64,000 nucleotides of DNA from Rickettsiales bacterium UBA4311 (GCA_002394665.1 DGUL01000006.1:13895-77894); one strand, 5' to 3'; shown: positions 16,451 through 26,403, counted from the first letter of the stretch. The notes: a model not told the origin generated them from the letters alone. Numbers and translations: made by a program.

Positions 16451-17549
16451 ATTTAAAATTAAAAATATCACCATCTTTCACAAGATAATCTTTTCCTTCT
16501 GTTCTTAATTTTCCCGCTTCTTTTACAGCTTCCTCACTGCCAAAAGCAATAAAATCATCGTAGGCAATAGTCTCTGCTTTGATAAATCCTTTTTGAAAAT
16601 CCGTATGAATTTCTCCTGCTGCTTCCGGTGCTTTTGAGCCGTCTTTTACCTGCCAAGCACGAGTTTCTTTTGGCCCAACCGTGAAAAAAGTTATCAATCC
16701 AAGTGCAGAATATCCCGCTCGAACAATTTTGTCCAATCCTGATTGTTTGCACCCAATGCTTTCAAGATATTCTAATTTTTCCGTTTTTGAAAAAGACGAA
16801 ATTTCTGCCTCTACCGAAGCACAAATGATGATTGGAGAACTATTATTTTTTGTCGTGCGAGTGGTTAAAAATTCACTCAACTTATTTGTATAATCATTGC
16901 CGTTTAAGCCGTCTTCTTTTACATTTGCTACATAAATTGCTTTTTTTGCTGTCAAAAGACAGAATTGTTTTGCAACTTTTTGCTCTTTTCCATCATCAAT
17001 TTTGCAGTCAATAGCCATTCCGCCGTTTTCAACAAATGCTTTTAGTTTTGTCGCTACTTCAAACTGCAAAATCGCTTCCTCATTTCGTGATTTTGCTTTT
17101 TTCTCGCTATTCGTAATTATTTTTTCCAAAGTAGCCAAATCCGCAAGTTGCAGTTCAGTTTCAATGATTTGCAAATCTCTCACTGGGTTTACATCTCCGC
17201 CAACGCTCACTATATTTTCATCGTCAAAACAACGCAAAACGTGAATTATAACATCGCATTCACGGATATTTGCCAAAAATTGGTTTCCAAGCCCCTCGCC
17301 CTTGCTCGCACCGGCAACAAGTCCAGCAATATCAACAATTTCCAACTGATTATAAATCAACTTTTGAGTATTTACTAACTTTCCAAGTTTTTCAAGTCGC
17401 TCGTCCGGAACTTCAATTTTTCCAACATTTGGTTCAATAGTGCAAAAAGGGTAGTTCTCTGCTTGTGCCTTTGCCGTGTTAGTAATTGCATTGAATAGAG
17501 TTGATTTTCCAACATTTGGCAAACCAACAATTCCACATTTTAAGGACAT
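16440..17549 (-). CDS. ychF: Ribosome-binding ATPase YchF (OLA1/Obg family)
   Basis: 369 residues, normal length. It has the P-loop GLPNVGKSTLFNAIT, switch II DIAGLVAGASKGEGLGNQFL, the NVKEDG motif in place of NKxD, and the C-terminal TGS domain with LITFFTVGPKETRAW, ADTIHTDF-like AGEIHTDFQKGFIKAE and YLVKDGDIFNFKF. YchF prefers ATP and associates with ribosomes and redox stress responses. It ends within the 3' edge of the GTA-like region on the opposite strand. Confidence 0.97.
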   Translation of the reverse strand: MSLKCGIVGLPNVGKSTLFNAITNTAKAQAENYPFCTIEPNVGKIEVPDERLEKLGKLVNTQKLIYNQLEIVDIAGLVAGASKGEGLGNQFLANIRECDVIIHVLRCFDDENIVSVGGDVNPVRDLQIIETELQLADLATLEKIITNSEKKAKSRNEEAILQFEVATKLKAFVENGGMAIDCKIDDGKEQKVAKQFCLLTAKKAIYVANVKEDGLNGNDYTNKLSEFLTTRTTKNNSSPIIICASVEAEISSFSKTEKLEYLESIGCKQSGLDKIVRAGYSALGLITFFTVGPKETRAWQVKDGSKAPEAAGEIHTDFQKGFIKAETIAYDDFIAFGSEEAVKEAGKLRTEGKDYLVKDGDIFNFKFNV

Positions 17550-17610
17550 AAAAGAGAAAAAATAAAAAACAAAAATACAAATAAAAACAACAACAAAGAC
17601 AAAATCAAAA

Positions 17611-17943
17611 TTAGTGTCTTCTGTCTCTAATTTTTCTTGAACTGAAACTCTTTTTCATATTTGGATTTCTATTGCCATAAGCTTCATTTCTGTATTTCAT
17701 ATAAATCCTGCCTTTTTCGCAATTTGTGTCGTAAATGGAGATCTCAACGCCAACTTTGTCGCCTTTGTAAACTTTGATTTTCTTTTCCTTAAACATTCCT
17801 TTCAAATATGCCGTAATTATTGTTCCTTGTTCGTTTTCAAGTTTTACCTTGCAAATTCCATTTGGCAAAACGTCCAAAACTATTGCATCAATTTTTACAA
17901 CATCGTCTTTACTTTCTGGCACGAAATAGCAAGCATTTATCAA
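17611..17943 (-). CDS. infA: Translation initiation factor IF-1 (divergent, extended)
   Basis: 110 residues with the IF-1 OB-fold pattern: DVVKIDAIVLDVLPNGICKVKLENE, TAYLKGMFKEKKIKVYKGDKVGVEISIYD and GRIYMKYRNE. IF-1 binds the 30S A site during initiation. The core is about 72 residues, while here about 15 extra residues precede it and a basic 20-residue tail (NPNMKKSFSSRKIRDRRH) follows. The start may therefore lie inside, near the SKDDVV segment. IF-1 is single-copy in most genomes. Confidence 0.75.
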   Translation of the reverse strand: MINACYFVPESKDDVVKIDAIVLDVLPNGICKVKLENEQGTIITAYLKGMFKEKKIKVYKGDKVGVEISIYDTNCEKGRIYMKYRNEAYGNRNPNMKKSFSSRKIRDRRH

Positions 17944-17981
17944 ACAAGAAAAACAAAAAGCAAGGTAAAAAACAATAGTTG

Positions 17982-19148
17982 CTATTTACAAGGTCCAAGT
18001 CCACGAGTTAAATCATCCAAGTTTTGAATAACTTTATCGTATGTAATTTGCCAATATCCATCATATGGTTCTTTATCATAACTATCTTTCTTTGATTTAA
18101 GTTCTGCTATAATATTTTTAGCATATGATGTTGGCAAATAAGCCAAGAATTCAGCTTTTTCTACTTCGTCATTAGAATTTCTGTAAGTATCGCGACTAAG
18201 GTAACTAATTTTTTTGTCATTATCAAATGCACTTTTAAATAAAACTTTACCATCTTTATCTTTAATTTCACTCAATAATAATTCTTGGTTATCCATAGCT
18301 AAATTAAGACGCAATTTGCCATTCTTTGCTGGTTCAGAGTTCAAACAAAGCACATCATTTCTTCCTTCGTTTAAATCCACATTAACAACTATGCCAATTT
18401 TTTTCAATCCTCTTTTTTCCTCGCAGGGAAAAGAAATAATGTCACCAACAGAAAATCTTTCTTGTCCGGATAAAGTCTGCTTAGATCGTTTTGCTCTTAA
18501 CACAGCTAGTTTTCTATTTAGCATAACCACTTCCTGTTGTTCCGTTAACAAAATAATATCCGTCAAAACATCTGTGAGTATTCCTTTTCTAAAATTTTCA
18601 TAATCCTTTTGTTTTATTATTTCGGATATTTCACCAATTTTTTCAGAAGCCTCATATAAGTTTTTACACTCTTTATTGAATTCTTCTGCTATAGACTTTG
18701 CTTTTTCGTATAGACAAAGAGAAACTTCTCCAAAAATTTCTTTGTTATCTTCAAAATTAAACTTGTTTTTCATCCTTTCCACAAGAAGCGACTCAAAATT
18801 TTCCGTGTTATGCCATTTACCGGAGTTTTTTTGCTTATATGCTTCGATAATCTCGTTCGAGACATTGCCTTCCACTTGTCTACGCATATATTCAATTATT
18901 CCATCAGCAATCTTGTTTAGATTTTGTGAATTACCTTTTTCCTTTTCTTTCCTGATGTCGTTAAGTAATTTTATTGCATTCGATATGGGATTAAAAGCCA
19001 TTTTGTGTTTTTTTTTCTTCTTCTTTTTTGCATCATTTCCTTCCTTATTTTCCGTCTGTTTTTCTTCTTTCTTTTCTGCTTCTTCTTTCTCTTCTTCAGA
19101 CATCTCATCCTTTTTTTCATCTAAAATCTCATTTTTATTATCCTCCAT
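17982..19148 (-). CDS. Unknown protein with charged N-terminus and a C-terminal beta-rich part
   Basis: 388 residues from ATG 19148, chosen over an upstream in-frame start at 19199 that would add a phenylalanine-rich stretch unlikely to be real. The first 50 residues are an E/K block ending in a poly-lysine run. A helical region follows (ISNAIKLLNDIRKE, KSIAEEFNKECKNLYEASEK, LTDVLTDIILLTEQQEVVML), then a strand-rich segment, FSVGDIISFPCEEKRGLKKI and IGIVVNVDLNE. No signal peptide is seen. I do not recognise it. It is divergent from xerD with 44 bases between starts. Confidence 0.65.
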   Translation of the reverse strand: MEDNKNEILDEKKDEMSEEEKEEAEKKEEKQTENKEGNDAKKKKKKKHKMAFNPISNAIKLLNDIRKEKEKGNSQNLNKIADGIIEYMRRQVEGNVSNEIIEAYKQKNSGKWHNTENFESLLVERMKNKFNFEDNKEIFGEVSLCLYEKAKSIAEEFNKECKNLYEASEKIGEISEIIKQKDYENFRKGILTDVLTDIILLTEQQEVVMLNRKLAVLRAKRSKQTLSGQERFSVGDIISFPCEEKRGLKKIGIVVNVDLNEGRNDVLCLNSEPAKNGKLRLNLAMDNQELLLSEIKDKDGKVLFKSAFDNDKKISYLSRDTYRNSNDEVEKAEFLAYLPTSYAKNIIAELKSKKDSYDKEPYDGYWQITYDKVIQNLDDLTRGLGPCK

Positions 19149-19192
19149 AAAAAAATGTTTAACTTTATCAAAAAAAAAGAAAAAAACAAATA

Positions 19193-20164
19193 TTGCCAAT
19201 TATTATTGGTAATATAAGTCGTCATGTGTTTGATTTAGCAAAATCAATAACCACATTTCTTGATTACTTGATTCTTGAAAAAGGGCTTTCAAAAAACACA
19301 ATTGAGAGCTATAACGCAGACTTGCAAGAATTTAACGATTTCGCAAAAAAAAAGAAAACTCAAAAAATTGAAGATATAAATAAAAAAATTGTATTATCTT
19401 ATTACGAATTGCTTGATAAAAAACAACTTAGTAAAGCCACACTTCAACGAAGATATTCCGCACTAAACCAATTTTTTAAATTCCTGATAAAGCGAGAAAT
19501 CATCACGGAAAACCCGATGCTCTCAATGAGACGACAAAAGAAGGAAGTGAGAATTCCAAAATTTTTGACACAAGAGGAAATTTCCATACTTCTTGAAACA
19601 AACAGCTTGAACGGCAACAGCAGGGAAATAAGAAATCGCTTAATTTTAGAAATGCTTTATTCAACTGGAATGCGAGTTAGCGAGCTTTGCAATTTACCAA
19701 TCAAATCAGTTATTTTTAATGACAAAAATTTTACTGATGAGTATAGATTTTTAACCATAAAAGGTAAAGGACAAAAAGAGAGAATTGTTCCGTTGCGAGC
19801 GAGTGTTCTGCCAATATTGAACGATTATATCAAAACGACAAAAAAAGAAGGACAAAAATATCTGTTTTCTTCTTATGGAAAACAACAACACATTGATAGA
19901 CGGACTATTGAAAACGTTATAAAACAAACCGCGATTGCTTGCGGTATAAACCCAGATAAGGTCTCGCCTCACGTGATGCGTCATTCTTTTGCTACTCATT
20001 TGCTTCAAAAAGGACTTGATATCCGTGAAATTCAGGAACTCTTAGGGCATTCAAGCATAGACACGACCGCCATTTATGCAAAAATCAATACAAATGAACG
20101 ACGAGAAGTCCTCGAGAAATACCATCCACTTGGAGAAAAACACAGAGAAGATTTTGAGAGCTAA
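19193..20164 (+). CDS. xerD: Tyrosine recombinase XerD/XerC
   Basis: 323 residues. N-terminal SAM-like core-binding domain (FLDYLILEKGLSKNTIESYNAD), then the catalytic domain with all signatures: Arg in YSTGMRVSELC, Lys in KGKGQKERIVPL, HVMRHSFATHLL, LGHSSIDTTAIYAKI with the nucleophilic tyrosine near the end. It resolves chromosome dimers at dif with its partner; the partner is not in the window. XerD versus XerC cannot be decided confidently, although the sequence reads more like XerD. The annotated TTG start may be early, as GTG at 19226 also keeps the domain. Confidence 0.9.
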   Translation: MPIIIGNISRHVFDLAKSITTFLDYLILEKGLSKNTIESYNADLQEFNDFAKKKKTQKIEDINKKIVLSYYELLDKKQLSKATLQRRYSALNQFFKFLIKREIITENPMLSMRRQKKEVRIPKFLTQEEISILLETNSLNGNSREIRNRLILEMLYSTGMRVSELCNLPIKSVIFNDKNFTDEYRFLTIKGKGQKERIVPLRASVLPILNDYIKTTKKEGQKYLFSSYGKQQHIDRRTIENVIKQTAIACGINPDKVSPHVMRHSFATHLLQKGLDIREIQELLGHSSIDTTAIYAKINTNERREVLEKYHPLGEKHREDFES

Positions 20165-20241
20165 ATTTTGAAGCAAAAATTCAAATCTTGAAAAATCATA
20201 TTTTGAATTACTTCTCTTTGTGTTAAAAGTTAATAAGAATT

Positions 20242-22833
20242 ATGGATCTTGAAAAATTTACCGAAAAAGCAAGAAATGTAATAAGTGAAGCAGAAAAAGT
20301 TTGTGCCGAACAGCACCATCAACAAATTTCGTTGGAGCATTTGCTAAAAGTTCTGCTTGAAAGCGAAGACGCTTCAATAGTTGCAGACATCAATAAAATA
20401 TGCAAAGTCAATGAAATGCTTTTGCGTTCAAGATTGACGGAAGAATTACGTAAAAAACCAATAGTTGAAGGCAGTGGGGCGGGACAAATATACTACTCTC
20501 GTGATTTCGCTGAAATGCTTGGCAAGGCCGAAAAAAATGCAAAAAAGTATAATGATGAATATACAACCATTGAGTGCATTTACGAGGCAATGTTGCAAAT
20601 GGAGCATACACCCACTTCAAAAATTTTGAAAGAAGCAGGACTTACGCCAAGGGGATTAAATCAGGCAATCTTGCAACTTCGTGGCGGGCGTCAGGCAAAT
20701 AGTGCCAATGCAGAAGATTTGTTTTACGCTTGTCAAAAATACGGAAGAGACCTCACGAAAATGGCAAGTGAAGGAAAGATTGACCCAATAATTGGAAGAG
20801 ACGAGGAAATAAGACGCGCTATTCAAATTTTGTCTCGCCGTTCAAAAAATAATCCAGTCCTCATTGGAGACGCAGGCGTTGGCAAAACTGCCATCGTTGA
20901 AGGCTTGGCATTACGGATTTTTACAAACGATGTTCCGGAAAATTTGAAAGGTAAAAAAATACTGGAACTGGATATGGGAGCGTTGATTGCGGGGGCAAAA
21001 TTTCGCGGAGAATTTGAAGAAAGATTAAAAGCAGTTATAAACGAAGTTGAAAAAAGCGACGGAGAAATAATAATGTTTATTGACGAAATTCATACACTTG
21101 TCGGTGCAGGTGCGACTGGCGGAGCAATGGATGCTTCAAATCTGCTAAAACCTGCTTTGTCTCGTGGATTATTGCATTGCATAGGTGCTACAACGATTGA
21201 TGAATATAGAAAATATATTGAAAAAGACCCAGCACTCGCAAGGCGTTTTCAACCTGTAATGGTAGAAGAACCAAACGAAGAAGATAGCATTGCAATACTT
21301 CGTGGTATCCGTTCAAAATACGAGACACATCACGGAGTTCAAATCAGCGATGGAGCAATATTGTCAGCCGTGCATTTATCTCAAAAATACATAAATGACA
21401 GATTTTTGCCAGATAAAGCCATAGATTTACTTGATGAAACAGCAAGTCGCGTAAGAATGCAAATCAACAGCAAACCAGAAGAAATAGATGATTTAGAGCG
21501 TAAAATTTGGCAATTAAAAATCGCAGAAGAAGCATTAAAACGCGAAGAAGACGAAGAAAGCAAAAAAAAATTAGAAGAGACAAAAAAGGAACTGGATACA
21601 TTAGGCAAAAAGTTGATGGATTTAACTACAAAATGGCAGGCAGAAAAATTGAAAGTTGGAAAAGTAAAAGAACTGAAAGAGAAAATAGCAGATTATGAAT
21701 TTCAGGCAGAACAAGCAAAACAAAAAGGAGATTTAGCAACAGCCAGTAAATTACAATATGAAACAATACCTAATGCAAAAAAAGAACTTGAAGCACTAAC
21801 GGAAGAGATGAAGACGAACGGGCTATCTCTTATAAAAGAAACCGTCCATAGCGATGATGTTGCTTATGTTGTTTCCAGGATGACAGGCATTCCAGTGGAT
21901 AAAATGATGGCAAGCGAAAAGCAAAAACTTTTGAATATAGAAACAGAACTTGCGAAAAGCGTAGTAGGACAGGAGCAAGCAATTAGTGCAATTTCAAACG
22001 CCATTCGCCGTTCGCGAGTTGGACTTTCAAGCGACAACCGCCCTATTGGCTCGTTTTTGTTCGTAGGTTCTACTGGCGTTGGAAAAACAGAATTAGCCAA
22101 ATCGCTTGCTCGCTTTATGTTTGATGACGAAAAAGCAATGACCCGCCTTGATATGTCGGAGTTTATGGAGAAAAACGACACAACAAAACTCATTGGCTCT
22201 CCTCCGGGATATGTTGGCTATGAAGAAGGTGGAAAACTAACAGAAGCAGTCCGCAGACGTCCTTATCAAGTAGTATTGCTTGACGAAGTGGAAAAAGCAC
22301 ATCCGGATATTTTCAACTTGCTATTACAAGTCCTTGACGATGGGCGACTTACGGATAGCCACGGAAAAACAATCAACTTCACAAATACGATTATAATAAT
22401 GACGTCCAATTTGGGAACTCAAATAATAAATGAGCGTCCAAATATCAAACAAAGCGAGCTGGAAGAGAACATAATGAAAGAGATTTCTGCATTCTTCCGT
22501 CCAGAGTTTATAAATCGTATTGACGAAATTGTTTGTTTCAACCGCCTGCAAAAGGAACATATTGATAAAATTATTGATATTCAACTGAATTGGCTAAATC
22601 GCAGACTGAAAGAAAGAAACATTGAACTAACGCTTGACGAAAAAGCCAAAAAGTTCCTTGCAGATAAAGGCTACGACCCAACTTATGGTGCTCGTCCGCT
22701 GAAACGCGTAATCCAAAAGAACATTGAAGACACAATAGCACAACATATATTGCGTGGCAACATCCAAGAAGGAGACAACATAACTTTATCAAGCGATGGC
22801 GAAAAGATTTTGTTTGTGAGAAAGCAAAAATAG
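20242..22833 (+). CDS. clpB: ATP-dependent chaperone ClpB
   Basis: 863 residues, full length. N-terminal Clp_N double repeat, first AAA domain (Walker A GDAGVGKTAIVEGLA, IMFIDEIHTLVGAG), the long M-domain coiled coil (about residues 410-530), and second AAA domain (GSTGVGKTELAKSLA, RLDMSEFMEKNDTTKLIGSP, FFRPEFINRIDE). It disaggregates proteins together with DnaK. An upstream CTTGAAA (20187-20193) resembles a heat-shock sigma -35, but no convincing -10 follows. It ends 2 bases before rppH, so the two are probably co-transcribed. Confidence 0.97.
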   Translation: MDLEKFTEKARNVISEAEKVCAEQHHQQISLEHLLKVLLESEDASIVADINKICKVNEMLLRSRLTEELRKKPIVEGSGAGQIYYSRDFAEMLGKAEKNAKKYNDEYTTIECIYEAMLQMEHTPTSKILKEAGLTPRGLNQAILQLRGGRQANSANAEDLFYACQKYGRDLTKMASEGKIDPIIGRDEEIRRAIQILSRRSKNNPVLIGDAGVGKTAIVEGLALRIFTNDVPENLKGKKILELDMGALIAGAKFRGEFEERLKAVINEVEKSDGEIIMFIDEIHTLVGAGATGGAMDASNLLKPALSRGLLHCIGATTIDEYRKYIEKDPALARRFQPVMVEEPNEEDSIAILRGIRSKYETHHGVQISDGAILSAVHLSQKYINDRFLPDKAIDLLDETASRVRMQINSKPEEIDDLERKIWQLKIAEEALKREEDEESKKKLEETKKELDTLGKKLMDLTTKWQAEKLKVGKVKELKEKIADYEFQAEQAKQKGDLATASKLQYETIPNAKKELEALTEEMKTNGLSLIKETVHSDDVAYVVSRMTGIPVDKMMASEKQKLLNIETELAKSVVGQEQAISAISNAIRRSRVGLSSDNRPIGSFLFVGSTGVGKTELAKSLARFMFDDEKAMTRLDMSEFMEKNDTTKLIGSPPGYVGYEEGGKLTEAVRRRPYQVVLLDEVEKAHPDIFNLLLQVLDDGRLTDSHGKTINFTNTIIIMTSNLGTQIINERPNIKQSELEENIMKEISAFFRPEFINRIDEIVCFNRLQKEHIDKIIDIQLNWLNRRLKERNIELTLDEKAKKFLADKGYDPTYGARPLKRVIQKNIEDTIAQHILRGNIQEGDNITLSSDGEKILFVRKQK

Positions 22834-22835
22834 TT

Positions 22836-23363
22836 ATGGGACACGAAGGAAATTTTGAAGAATACCGCCAAAACGTTGGAATTGTCTTATTGAAAAATGG
22901 GCTAATTTTTGCCGGTTTTAGAATTGATGTTCCGGAAAATTCACCAACGGGTTGGCAAATGCCCCAAGGCGGAATTGACGAAGGAGAAGACATCTTGACG
23001 GCAGGATATAGAGAACTTTACGAAGAAACTGGAATTAAAAAAGAAAAAGTAAAACTAATAAAAATCCTGCCAGAAACGATAAAATACGATTTCACGCCAG
23101 AAGCGATAGAATTAATGAAGAAGAGAAACAAAATAGTCGGATATAATGGCAAATTTTACAAGGGGCAAGAGCAACATTGGATTGTTTTTGAATTTCTTGG
23201 CAATGACGGCGATATAAACCTAAAACCAACCGACGAACCGCAAGAGTTTAGGCATTTTGGCTGGAAAACTCCTGATTTTCTCGTTGAAAACGTTTTTGAA
23301 ATGAAAAAAGAAGTTTATAAAAAAGTTTTTGAACTTTTGAAAAAGGGGGAAATTTCAAAATAA
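22836..23363 (+). CDS. rppH: RNA pyrophosphohydrolase (Nudix)
   Basis: 175 residues. It begins YRQNVGIVLLKNG, shows WQMPQGGIDEGED and the Nudix box G-x5-E-x7-REUxEExGU (residues from GGIDEGED to YRELYEETGI), and has the RppH-type QEHWIVFEFLGND. It removes pyrophosphate from 5'-triphosphate RNA to trigger decay; relatives also hydrolyse diadenosine polyphosphates. It starts 2 bases after clpB. Confidence 0.93.
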   Translation: MGHEGNFEEYRQNVGIVLLKNGLIFAGFRIDVPENSPTGWQMPQGGIDEGEDILTAGYRELYEETGIKKEKVKLIKILPETIKYDFTPEAIELMKKRNKIVGYNGKFYKGQEQHWIVFEFLGNDGDINLKPTDEPQEFRHFGWKTPDFLVENVFEMKKEVYKKVFELLKKGEISK

Positions 23364-23384
23364 AAAATGACTTGTCAAAATAAA

Positions 23385-23461
23385 TGGTGGATATTACAGG
23401 ATTCGAACCTGTGACCCCTTGCGTGTGATGCAAGTACTCTAACCAGCTGAGCTAAATATCC
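23385..23461 (-). tRNA. tRNA-Val (anticodon CAC)
   Basis: 77 bases including encoded CCA. Acceptor GGATATT pairs with AATATCC, the D arm is GCTC, the anticodon stem is CTTGC/GCAAG with loop ATCACAC, and the T arm is ACAGG-TTCGAAT-CCTGT. Anticodon positions 34-36 read CAC, giving valine (GUG). All arms pair, with a single G-T pair in the D stem. Confidence 0.95.
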
Positions 23462-23480
23462 GGCGACAAATTGCATTCGT

Positions 23481-24464
23481 TTATTTTTTATTTTCAACAA
23501 AAATTGAAATTATACCTTTTTTCAATTCAACAAAGCCACACCCAAGACTTCGCTTAAAACTCTCTTTTTTGGCAATCAAATCAAGCAACAAATCAATTTG
23601 ATAAAAACGAAATTTATATTCTCTCTCAAAAAGTTCAACGGCAATTTTGCTTATCAAACTCCTTTGAATATACTTTGGATATTTCAAAAATGCATTAATA
23701 TCAATAAAATACCCCGTTTTGCTTTTACTATTGATTTTTTTAAACTTCAAAAACTCATTTTCCAAAATCCAATCAAGTGTCTCGCGTGCTTCCTGTAAAA
23801 TCTCTGTTGTTTTTGCAATTCTCTGCGTCAGAAGTTCTGCGTCTTCAATGTTTTCAAGCATATTTCTTATATTATTTCTCCTATATTTCGTGTCTTTATT
23901 ACTTCCATCCTCGCACCAATTTACGCCAAGTTCAGTTAAATAATCTCGGCAATTTTGTTTAGTTAAATTCAACATTGGTCGCACAATTTTAACGCCATCA
24001 ATATCCATCGTTTTCGGCATCGCACAAAGCCCGTCAAGACCGCTACCACGAGCAAGATTTAGCAAAAAAGTCTCAACTTGATCGTCAATGTGATGCCCTA
24101 TGCACAATGTTTTTACCCTACTCTCCTTGCACACTTCCAGCAACAGAGAATACCTATTTTTCCTCGCTTCTGCTTCAAGATTTTTTTGAACTTTGCCGTC
24201 CCATTCTTTTACAACGTATTTTATTCCAAATTTTTTCAATGTCGCAATAGTAATTTTAATCTCGTCTTTTGCCTCTTTTCGTAGATTATGATTTATTAAA
24301 ATTGCCAAAACTTCAAAACCAAGATTATGCAATGCAATCATAAGAGCCAAACTATCGCTCCCGCCGGACAAAGCAACAGCAACTTTTTGACTTCCTGCAA
24401 TCAATGTTTTTAAGTTATCCAGTATTTGCTTTTCAAACTCCTTGTTTGCTACTTTTTTTGCCAT
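23481..24464 (-). CDS. tilS: tRNA(Ile)-lysidine synthase
   Basis: 327 residues. The N-terminal PP-loop VALSGGSDSLALMIAL is near residues 29-44, and family motifs ILINHNLR, IGHHIDDQVETFLLNLARGSGLDGL and WCEDGSNKDTKYRRNNIRN are intact. TilS converts C34 of tRNA-Ile(CAU) to lysidine so that it reads AUA. The C-terminal part is shorter than in E. coli. Its start overlaps the 3' end of lgt by 32 bases, implying translational coupling. It lies 19 bases upstream of tRNA-Val. Confidence 0.95.
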   Translation of the reverse strand: MAKKVANKEFEKQILDNLKTLIAGSQKVAVALSGGSDSLALMIALHNLGFEVLAILINHNLRKEAKDEIKITIATLKKFGIKYVVKEWDGKVQKNLEAEARKNRYSLLLEVCKESRVKTLCIGHHIDDQVETFLLNLARGSGLDGLCAMPKTMDIDGVKIVRPMLNLTKQNCRDYLTELGVNWCEDGSNKDTKYRRNNIRNMLENIEDAELLTQRIAKTTEILQEARETLDWILENEFLKFKKINSKSKTGYFIDINAFLKYPKYIQRSLISKIAVELFEREYKFRFYQIDLLLDLIAKKESFKRSLGCGFVELKKGIISIFVENKK

Positions 24465-25260
24465 CTTTTACATTTTTTACATTTCTTCTCCACAAAAATA
24501 TAAGGCTAATCGCGGATGATGTTGCCATAATCAAAGACAAAAACTGCCCTGCCGTAAGCCCAAAAAATAAGTCCATATCTGGTCTGCGGAAAAACTCACA
24601 AATAAACCTCGCAATAGAATAAAACATCGCAAAACAACAACACAAAATTCCAGTTTTGTTGATTGCTTTTGTCTTTTTGAAAATCAAAAACATAATCGCA
24701 AACAAGCAAATTCCCTCTGCGAACGCTTCATATAACTGGCTCGGGTGTCGCGGTTGTTGTGCGATGTCGGCAGGAAAAATCATTCTAAACGGAGAAGTAT
24801 AAGTTATATTTCCATACAATTCGCCATTGATGAAATTTGCAATTCTACCAAAAAACAATGCTATTGGCACGACAACAACGCACAAATCAACAATTTTGAA
24901 AGCATTGACTTTATACTTCCAAGTAAAAATCAAACAACCTATAAAAATGCCTATAACTCCGCCGTGAAAAGACATTCCACCTTCCCAAGTTTTTAAGATT
25001 ATCAGCGGATTTCTAATTGTCTCGCTAAAATTATAAAAAAAACAATAAAATACTCTCGCTCCAAGAATTACGCCAACGACAATATAAGTTATAAACTTCT
25101 CACAAAGTTCGTCTTTTACAACGCCTAAAACTCTATTCTGTTTTCGTAAAAAAACATATGACAAAATAAAGCCAAAAATGTAAGCAAGGGAATACCACCT
25201 TATAGCCAAATTCCCATAAATATGAAAAATTACAGGATCAATTTTCGGATAAACTAACAT
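24433..25260 (-). CDS. lgt: Prolipoprotein diacylglyceryl transferase
   Basis: 275 residues, seven membrane segments. Lgt transfers diacylglycerol to the lipobox cysteine of prolipoproteins. Signatures are IRWYSLAYIFGF, GGVIGIF after GGMSFHG, the essential GRIANFINGELYG block and PRHPSQLYEA. The C-terminus overlaps tilS by 32 bases, and the start is 3 bases after rodA's stop. Lipoprotein substrates in the window include bamB and perhaps the secretin. Confidence 0.96.
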   Translation of the reverse strand: MLVYPKIDPVIFHIYGNLAIRWYSLAYIFGFILSYVFLRKQNRVLGVVKDELCEKFITYIVVGVILGARVFYCFFYNFSETIRNPLIILKTWEGGMSFHGGVIGIFIGCLIFTWKYKVNAFKIVDLCVVVVPIALFFGRIANFINGELYGNITYTSPFRMIFPADIAQQPRHPSQLYEAFAEGICLFAIMFLIFKKTKAINKTGILCCCFAMFYSIARFICEFFRRPDMDLFFGLTAGQFLSLIMATSSAISLIFLWRRNVKNVKDGKKSSKQGV

Positions 25261-25263
25261 AAA

Positions 25264-26403
25264 CTAACGATTATGAACATCAACATGTATAATTAAAGCA
25301 ACACAAAACATAAAAAGCAAAAGCCCTGAACCGCCGTAAGACAACATAATTAGAGGAATTCCAGCGACCGGCAAAATACCAATAGTCATACCTATATTTA
25401 TAAAAGTATGAAAAAATATTAACGAAGAGCATCCGATGCAGATCATTTTTTCAAAAACTGATTTCGTTTTATAAACCACATTGATACAATAAAAAACAAA
25501 AAAAGCATAAACTGCAATTATTGCTATACATCCAATAAAACCAAACTCTTCGCCAACTATTGTAAAAATAAAATCTGTATGATGTTCTGGTAAAAATCTC
25601 AATTTCCCTTGTGTTCCAGCTAAAAATCCTTTGCCAAACAAACCACCGGAACCAATAGCTATTTTTGATTGAATAACATTATAGCCACTCCCAAGAGGAT
25701 CGTTTTCAGGAAATAAAAAGTTTATTATTCGCAGTTTTTGATATTCTTTTAAAAATTTAAACCACAAGATTGGAGAAAGAATTAAAAAAACAATTGTTGC
25801 AATAATAATCTTACCTTTTGATAATCCAGCGACAAAAAACATAACCAAACCAATGGCCAAGATTATAGCAGATGTAGCAAGATCCGGCTGTATTACAACC
25901 GGTAAAATTGCTATTCCAAAAATAAACAATATTTTCAAAGTTGTAAATGCTTTCTTTATATCAATGGCCTTTATTTTTGCAAAAAAACTCGCTAAAAACA
26001 GGACAAAAGCAATTTTCAAAATTTCCGATGGTTGAAGTTTTACAGCTCCGAAATCCAACCAACGACTTGCTCCCATTGTTCTCCTGCCGACAAATGCAGT
26101 TAATAAAACGAGCAAAAAACTTAAAACAAAAAACAAAAAAGCTTTATTCATTAAAAATTCCGTATTTACGCATATAATGGCGACGAAAAGCGGAAACATA
26201 ACTAAAAAGTAAATAAATTGCTTAATTGCCCAAGGAAAAAAACTTCCATTTGCAGAAGAATAAAGACAAGCTAAGCTTGCAAAATGTAATAACAAAATGA
26301 AGAAAAAAACATTCTTCGGGACTGATTTAAGTAAAGAAAAATCAAATAATAAATCTCCCCTTCTGTTTGTTCCAACATTGTTGCGAGATTTTAAAAAAAA
26401 CAT
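25264..26403 (-). CDS. rodA: Peptidoglycan glycosyltransferase RodA (SEDS)
   Basis: 379 residues with about ten membrane segments. SEDS motifs are visible: GRRTMGASRWLDFG and KLQPSEILKIAFVLFLA, PDLATSAIILAIGL, AIGSGGLFGKGFLAGTQGKLRFLPEHHTDFIFT, GFIG and the closing LMLSYGGSGLLL. RodA polymerises glycan strands for rod-shape growth, so the cell probably has an elongasome. Its usual partner PBP2 (mrdA) is not in the window. It is the first gene of rodA-lgt-tilS and divergent from yebC. Confidence 0.95.
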   Translation of the reverse strand: MFFLKSRNNVGTNRRGDLLFDFSLLKSVPKNVFFFILLLHFASLACLYSSANGSFFPWAIKQFIYFLVMFPLFVAIICVNTEFLMNKAFLFFVLSFLLVLLTAFVGRRTMGASRWLDFGAVKLQPSEILKIAFVLFLASFFAKIKAIDIKKAFTTLKILFIFGIAILPVVIQPDLATSAIILAIGLVMFFVAGLSKGKIIIATIVFLILSPILWFKFLKEYQKLRIINFLFPENDPLGSGYNVIQSKIAIGSGGLFGKGFLAGTQGKLRFLPEHHTDFIFTIVGEEFGFIGCIAIIAVYAFFVFYCINVVYKTKSVFEKMICIGCSSLIFFHTFINIGMTIGILPVAGIPLIMLSYGGSGLLLFMFCVALIIHVDVHNR

